From Polyodon spathula (taxonomy: Eukaryota; Chordata; Actinopteri; Acipenseriformes; Polyodontidae), in assembly GCF_017654505.1 (NCBI RefSeq), contig NC_054538.1, positions 60,856,184-60,920,183 of the forward strand: a stretch of DNA of 64,000 nt, read 5' to 3'. The notes under the pieces were generated by a model. The model saw nothing but the letters and a program-made list of their open reading frames with translations. It was not told the DNA's origin and searched no databases. The translations under genes and the position numbers were made by a program. Shown here in pieces: positions 57,921-64,000 of the stretch (positions are counted from its first letter, which is position 1; each line of letters starts with the position of its first letter).

Positions 57921-60900
57921 TGGCTGAGTTTTTTTTAAGTAATTTTTGATGGACTAAATAACATTTTGTGTTCATTAGGGGTGTGCTGATACTCATATTT
58001 TCAGAGTAATTCCCCTTAAGCAATGTTAAGTTATTAGGTATTAATTAAATAGAATAAAATGTGTTAATTACTCAACACAAAATAATTCGCTTCATTGGTT
58101 GTTCCTGTTTACGCTATTGAGTACCAATCAGTAAAAATCACACGGTGTGATTTAATATAGAACCTGACTTTATCAAGCTAACTATTATTATTTTATTTGT
58201 GATGATTTGTCTTTTATAGTTTGACAGTTTGATTGCACATTTGGTGTGTCTGCAGTGTATTATAGCATTGTAGCTCTGGTCAAGATGGCATCTCTGAATA
58301 AACTCCAAGAAATGCACAGTTTGCACAGAGGTAGCTCTTAAGTTAGGTCTAAGGAAAGCTCAGGTACGTGACAAATCAGTTGAATTTTCTGGTTTTGTGG
58401 CACATTTTCATTTTCGGTTTATGGTCTCAGTACAGCAATAAAAGCAATAAATAAAATCAATAAATACAAATTTAATTAGCTTTTTAATGATCCAGTGTGG
58501 AAGTTAATTGTCATTGGTTGGTACTGAAACGTAAAGGGGAGGGAACGCAAGGTTTTCTTGTTGTGAAATTAGCACATTCAATTACTTGGAAAATGTGATT
58601 ATAGACTCATCCCTAGTTTTCATTAAAATGTGGCTGTTTTTGAAGATACCAATGAACAGTTTAAAGTGAATATCAAATTAAACATACTTTACAAGATAAG
58701 TCTAAATAACTCCAACATTTGCTCTTAATAATTTGTAGCCAAATATAAAATATCAGTATCTAGTACAGTATGGAACTGCATGAAAATTGATTTATTTCAC
58801 ATGAGAAATAGCTAGCAACCGACAAGCAGGGGCTTTTGGCATTTTCCTTAATGAATATGTGCAGACGTGGGAAAGCCTGTGTTTTATTCTATTCTGAACC
58901 CTAATTTCTTTAACAATTACATCAGGGCTTGCAATCTGGCTAATTATTATCAACACACTTTGTCATTTGTGATATGCTAATTTTGGGATTTGCCACTGCA
59001 AAAGTATCATACTGAACGTAGCACCCTTCAGCAACCCTGTAATAACTTTACTCAACCATTTCCAATTATAATTATATTTTCAATCCCTTTTTAGCTAGAG
59101 GAACTCTTTATCATTGCACTAGACAGAAAATTACTTTATTACAGCTACACCTCGTTAGTCTGAGTGCTCTTAATGAAGCAGCCTCATAATCAGACAAAAT
59201 CATGCTGAAGGAAACTTGCATCATTAGTTTGGGCTTTAATTACCAAGACATATAGCTTTTCTATGCCTTGACACTTCTGGTCTTTCGAAACTCATCAAAA
59301 ATAATAATACCAGTGTGTTATATAAAGTCTGTTGTACTATATACATCTTCTTGAAGAATGCTGGCTGAGCTCCTTGTTGATTAAAATGTCAGAAAATGAT
59401 AACAATTCTTCCGCAGAACTATTCATCATTTGTATTGCTTTAGTTATGACCACAGATTAAACTTTGCTCACTGTGTAAGTCTATATTTACTTGCAGTGTG
59501 TGGCTTTCTTTTACACACTATTAAGGATTTTCATTAGTTTCTTACAAAATGTGGCATTCTAATAAAATCACAATCACAGTACTACAAATGTGAATGCAGC
59601 CATAAACAACGTTGCGTTTTTAATAACTTTCTCATATTCGCTTGAAGGGGATTTATTTAGGACATTATTGCTGTATAATTATTAGAAGATTTGGTTGTGA
59701 CGGAGGAGCTGCTATGATCTGGTACATTTTACTGCATGTCAAAATACTAGTAGAAAATTAGAATGGTAGGGGCAAACACATTTAGCTACACTTGGATTTT
59801 TTGTTTGAAACGAATCAGAACTAAAGGAAAAAGTTTTTTTAGTATAAAAGTTTGATATTCTAGCAGGATTTCTGACAAGAATGTTTTGGGACTGAACCAA
59901 GCAATATTCACAACCTCTTTTATTTAATGAATTGCTTTATTTAACTAAGTTAGTTTAGTGTTTGTATTTGCCCCGTCGATCTTACACCACAGACCATCTA
60001 AGTGCCTATATTGTCTTGCTGTGCCTGGTATGGTATGTTATTGCTATATTTTAAATATGACCCAGAAAATTTCACTTCAGACAGTTACATTATAAATGAA
60101 TTACTGAATACTTTAAATTATATTAAAAGAAGCAAACATCTAATTGCTCGTTCAATTGGCATCCAGTCTAGAGATTTCAGCACAGGGGACATGTGGTCAT
60201 ACTCTTCTGAGATCACTCTCAGACTTGAAACTCATTTGGAAACTACTGGACCAGAAACACTGTTCTGTAAACTAAATGAAAACAGAACTACAAGGGTAGC
60301 TAATCAAAATCTGACTAATTATTTTAAATGTATAATATATACATTTATAATATCAGTGCCTGATTGTGCAAGATTAATAATTAAATACAGTATAGTTTAC
60401 AGTAAGTGCAAATTATAATAAAGATACCGCCAAACACTAGAGGTATTAACTATTGTAGTTCTTAATGTAGGGTTTTCACAGTGAGCTTTGTACACATGTA
60501 GCCTGTAATAGTGGCATAAAATAGCGCATCCATGGATTTTTCTTATTCAATGAGGATATTTTCTACTGTTTACTGGTTTGTCAAAACGGAGCACTGTCCC
60601 TTTAAGAAAAAAAATGGTTTTCCTGTTACCATGGGCATGCAGAGGTGTGACGCATGAAAAGGTGTCTTCCACTGGCAAGTTTGAAAGGAAACAGGAGATT
60701 TTTTTTTTTTTTTTCAGAAATGAAAGTACAGTCCAGGTTTGTTTTTGTCTCTCTTCAACTAAGGTATGTCCTTGGTGGAATTTCCATGTGTGTTTTTTTT
60801 TTAGCTCGAGACATTTACTCGAGAAAAATGTCTTGTGTAAAATGCTTTTTTGGGTTTCCATTTGCTTAGTTTATTTTACTCGAGTAAAGCAGGCTTTTCA

Positions 60901-62913
60901 CCTGATGTCATGCAAATGAATGGGAAAGGTGGGGGTTGATATGTAAATTAGTTATGCGTAAAGTACTCTTGCTGTTTTTGCCTGGTTGGTTAATAATGTG
61001 TTTTACTGCTCTTGCCAAAGTTGTTTTTTAAATGTCATTGGTGGGGTGGCATGTCGTTAGTATTGAATCCGTTTCAACTAATTTATCTTACGACTCATTT
61101 ATTACAAATTAACTGAGAGGTATAAAATGAAACTGACCAACTGTATTGCAGATCACCATGGCTGAAAACTGGCGGAGACTTAGGATTCTAAAGCTCTGTG
61201 CAAGATACTGGGAAGAGTGGATATTTTCCCTTTGTTTCAGGAGCTTGAATCTCCAAACATCCTCTACGCAAGTCCTTATGCTTTGTTATCTAATGCCAAT
61301 GGCTAGCATCATTTTGTGTCACCAGCGTAACATTCAGCTTTATAGTGGAACTGGTAAAGGAAGATATGCAGCCAAAAAGGAAATATGTACTACTTCCTGT
61401 GCCAGTGGAATATAGGCGATTGCTTTACATGGGCTGGCATCCTCAGCTGAGTACAGGGTTATGGTTATTCAGCTGAGTAGAGGGTAGATGGCAATGTGTT
61501 TGGGGTGCATAACACCACAGTTCATCGTTGTATTTACAAGTTTGTAAACTCCCTTGTTCAGAGGCACTGCAACACGTACATAGCTATGTCAGATGTAACT
61601 GAAGTAAAAAGCATTGCTCTGCGGTACTGTCCCTCTTCTCCTGAACAGCACCTTCTTGCTTGTTTCTGCAGTTAGGACTGCTACATTTTTTTTGTTAATT
61701 TGTCCCTAGCTTGTGCGACTGTGTGCATAATGCAGTTCACGGTAAATGATTTTATACAGAATTGTAAACCCACAAGAGATATACAACATGACAGGCCAGA
61801 CACAGCAAAAAACAATAATAAAAAAAAAAAGCCGCCCTCATTATTATTAAGGTGAACTACACCAGTGCTAACCATAAAATCGCCCATCAGCCACTACTTT
61901 CTGCCATCTTGGAATCCACAGTAACAACTGACCTGCTCCTTTGCAATATTTATATTGAAGAATAAACACCCTCATTAACATTTACACGTGAAATGCTGGT
62001 TTCCGTGCGAAACTGGGCGTTTCCCGTGTGTTTTTTCATTTACACGAGTAAATGAGATTTACACTATCCCTCTCTTTGGCCGTTTGTTTCAGCCACAAAC
62101 CTGATTTACAAAGGTAATTCTCTCAAACATGCACTCACATCGCCATTTCACATGTAAATTGCCCCGCATTGAAACCCCATGCTTGATGACTTTGAGTTGA
62201 TCAATTGCAAAGGTATACAACGCTTAGTATTTTACATAAGACTGCTTGAAAATGTTTGGAACTTCTCTCAGTTCAAATAGGTAGGCTAACACATTTTGTC
62301 AGTTCTGTAAGAAAAAAATATATATTTTCTATATTTCTTCATACAATAAACAATTGTAAGTGTAGTTTACTTATGTAATTGTAACATGGTGCCAGTATAT
62401 CGTCCACCTTTGTTAGTGAATTGTACCTGTTGCAAAACAGGGCCCAGTGTGTCTCAGGCTTTCTGTTAGACAGATGCTCAAAGCTGAAACACAAATACTG
62501 AACCATACAGTGAGGGAATGTTCTGCATTTATCATGAGTGTAAGACTACTGCCTCTGCCAACTGCAACAAGAAAAAGGGAAATCATATGTTAACATACTA
62601 GTTTTAGGTAAGAGCTTGTCTTTATGACATTTTGCTTTTTATCTGCATTTCCAGAATTTACCTACATGTACCATTTTATTAAATTATACATATTACTTAC
62701 AAACAAAACACAGATCATTGTGTACAATTAATAACTGCTAACATTGCGTTAAATACCAACAAATACAATATTGGTTATCTTTATCTTGTTACAAGTGCTA
62801 TAGCTGTAAAATGAAGCTATAAGGATAGAAGCGCCATAACTAAACTTCAATACAAGGATCTGTTTTCAATTAATGTGTGTGAACAGGATGTGCAAAGGGT
62901 GTAATAAATGTAA
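57921..62913. other. Gene-free stretch with possible conserved blocks
   Basis: 58850-59480 is non-repetitive, with CTAATTATTATCAACACAC, GGGCTTTAATTACC and GAAGCAGCCTCATAATCAG; possible regulatory DNA. 60600-61420 and 61800-62160 share ACTCGAGTAAA / ACACGAGTAAATG motifs that could be ends of an unrecognised DNA transposon. The frame 61146-61415 (MAENWRRLRILKLCARYW) starts in a fair context but matches nothing I know. Confidence 0.4.
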
Positions 62914-63440
62914 TGTCCAGGCCAGGGTTATGCTCCCAAAAACTGTCTGTGTTTATTTAATTCAAATAACAAACAGAATAAAACTTCTCAAAAATAAAGC
63001 AGGTTGCCCCTATACCAGCAATGGTATAGGGGAAACACAGGACAGTGGGTTGCAGTCCCAAACAAAATAAACAAAGACAAATCAAAACACTCCAGTAACC
63101 ACAAGCCCTCCGTGCACGAAACTGTGCTCTTGGTGCGAGTGTCTGTGAAGTGCTGGTGGTGAGACGATGAATCAGGTACACGCTGGCTCCCCGGCTGCAG
63201 CTCCGGTCTCCGTTTTACTCCTCTGCAAAGATAAAAACAAACAACAAATGCTTGGCCGCAGCTGATCGCATTTGAGTTGTTTCGTGTAATGACAGCTACG
63301 TGCCCCCACCAAGACGGCCGACTTCCTGTTTCCACCCACCGTCGAGTTGACCACTCTATGGGGAAGCATACTACCAACCTTACACAGCACCCTTTTTGAT
63401 CTGGAGGGAGATTTACAGCATCGATTCTTTCTTTATGACA
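62914..63440 (-). mobile_element. Solo LTR, family F
   Basis: On the minus strand it runs from TGTCATAAAGAAAGAATC to CCTGGCCTGGACA, with AATAAA about 40 bp before the end (plus 62953-62960). Its start shows weak similarity in layout to the family-B LTR. A 9-bp hairpin CCTATACCA/TGGTATAGG lies at 63008-63029. No target duplication found. The minus frame 63449-62988 is inside it and is not a gene. Confidence 0.55.
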
Positions 63441-64000
63441 AGGTGCCATATTCTATAAGGTACCAGTACACTGTATGCACTGTATGCACTCGCTGCTTTA
63501 GGCATGTAAACCAGTGGTACAGCCACAAAGATTTCTTCTGGCAAAAAATCTGCAAAATTAATGCCTTGGAGTGTTTATAAAGGTAACTAAATAAATAACT
63601 TTAACAAAGAAAAGCTTTTTCTGGTTGCTCTCTTTTCTAAGCTAAGTACAGACTACAGGATCTATTTAAAACTTGTGCAAAATACTATGGTGAAATCTAG
63701 TGAAAGCATTAATAGAGAAAGTCAGTCAAGCATATTAAGTAGGTTTGCCATACTTATATTGAGAAAAGGTGTAGTGCTTGGGCAAACTACATATTTAATT
63801 AGGATCTCAACTCTGCTGAACCATGAATATAAAATAATGTAGAGTACAGTTTAAATTACATTTCTTTGTTCAACACTTAGGGAAGCCATAGCTGAAATGT
63901 GTCATAAAGAATAAGTATTGCTAATTATCAGTTTCTTCTTCTAATTCATCTTAAAGGTTTTATTGGGTGTTAATCTCATTGATCATCTGCTCTTGTGTAA
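63441..64000. other. Non-coding
   Basis: No recognised features up to the window end. Confidence 0.4.

Noticed and set aside
62988..63449. 153-codon minus-strand frame
   Set aside because: It coincides with the family-F LTR and lacks domain features.

Overview
This window is vertebrate genomic DNA, most likely from a ray-finned fish. It is AT-rich and full of TA, TTA and homopolymer tracts. It carries the mixture of mobile elements typical of fish: Tc1/mariner, hAT, piggyBac, pogo/Tigger, Gypsy, DIRS, L2-type LINE, SINEs and a PIF1-helicase element. A SINE at 42.0-42.3 kb and a zinc-knuckle Gag protein at 1.5 kb resemble repeats I associate with sturgeons and paddlefish. That is recollection, so treat chondrostean origin as a working guess. 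I could not name any host gene; the best candidates are small exon- or promoter-like patches at 30.8 kb and 32.0-32.5 kb.

Layout. 0.3-4.9 kb: a solo LTR (family B), then a complete and apparently recent LTR element with a 5-bp target duplication. That element encodes only a two-knuckle Gag-like protein followed by a long 36-bp coding minisatellite. 5.3-8.4 kb: two Tc1-like transposons abutting a TA tract. The second has ~215-bp inverted repeats and a transposase broken by one visible stop. 9.5-14.9 kb: remnants of Gypsy (twice), piggyBac, a hAT BED-finger end and a third Tc1. 15-19 kb: no genes. 19.0-21.6 kb: the 3' part of an L2-like LINE and a family-B solo LTR with a perfect target duplication. 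22.8-26.7 kb: two hAT elements in opposite orientation, probably nested. 26.7-29.6 kb: a decayed minus-strand gene joining a PIF1/Helitron-type helicase to what looks like a ubiquitin-specific-protease domain, with a repetitive N-terminal part. 30.8-31.0 kb: a promoter-like patch ending in a perfect 74-bp palindrome. 39.1-42.9 kb: a pogo-type MITE, a Gypsy remnant with its 3' LTR and a nested piggyBac MITE, a SINE and a possible solo LTR. 44.3 and 50.1 kb: further solo LTRs. 51.9 kb: a DIRS-type tyrosine recombinase fragment. 56.4 kb: a pogo/Jerky DNA-binding fragment. 62.9 kb: one more LTR.

Between these lie long gene-free stretches (15-19, 36-39, 43-48.6 and 52.3-62.9 kb). Several contain compact TAAT-rich blocks that read like conserved regulatory DNA of a gene desert; this is inference and needs alignment. 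Nothing here works as an operon or pathway. The coding content is mobile-element protein, nearly all broken. The exceptions are the Gag-like reading frame at 1.6-4.5 kb and, nearly, the Tc1 transposase at 7.0-8.0 kb.
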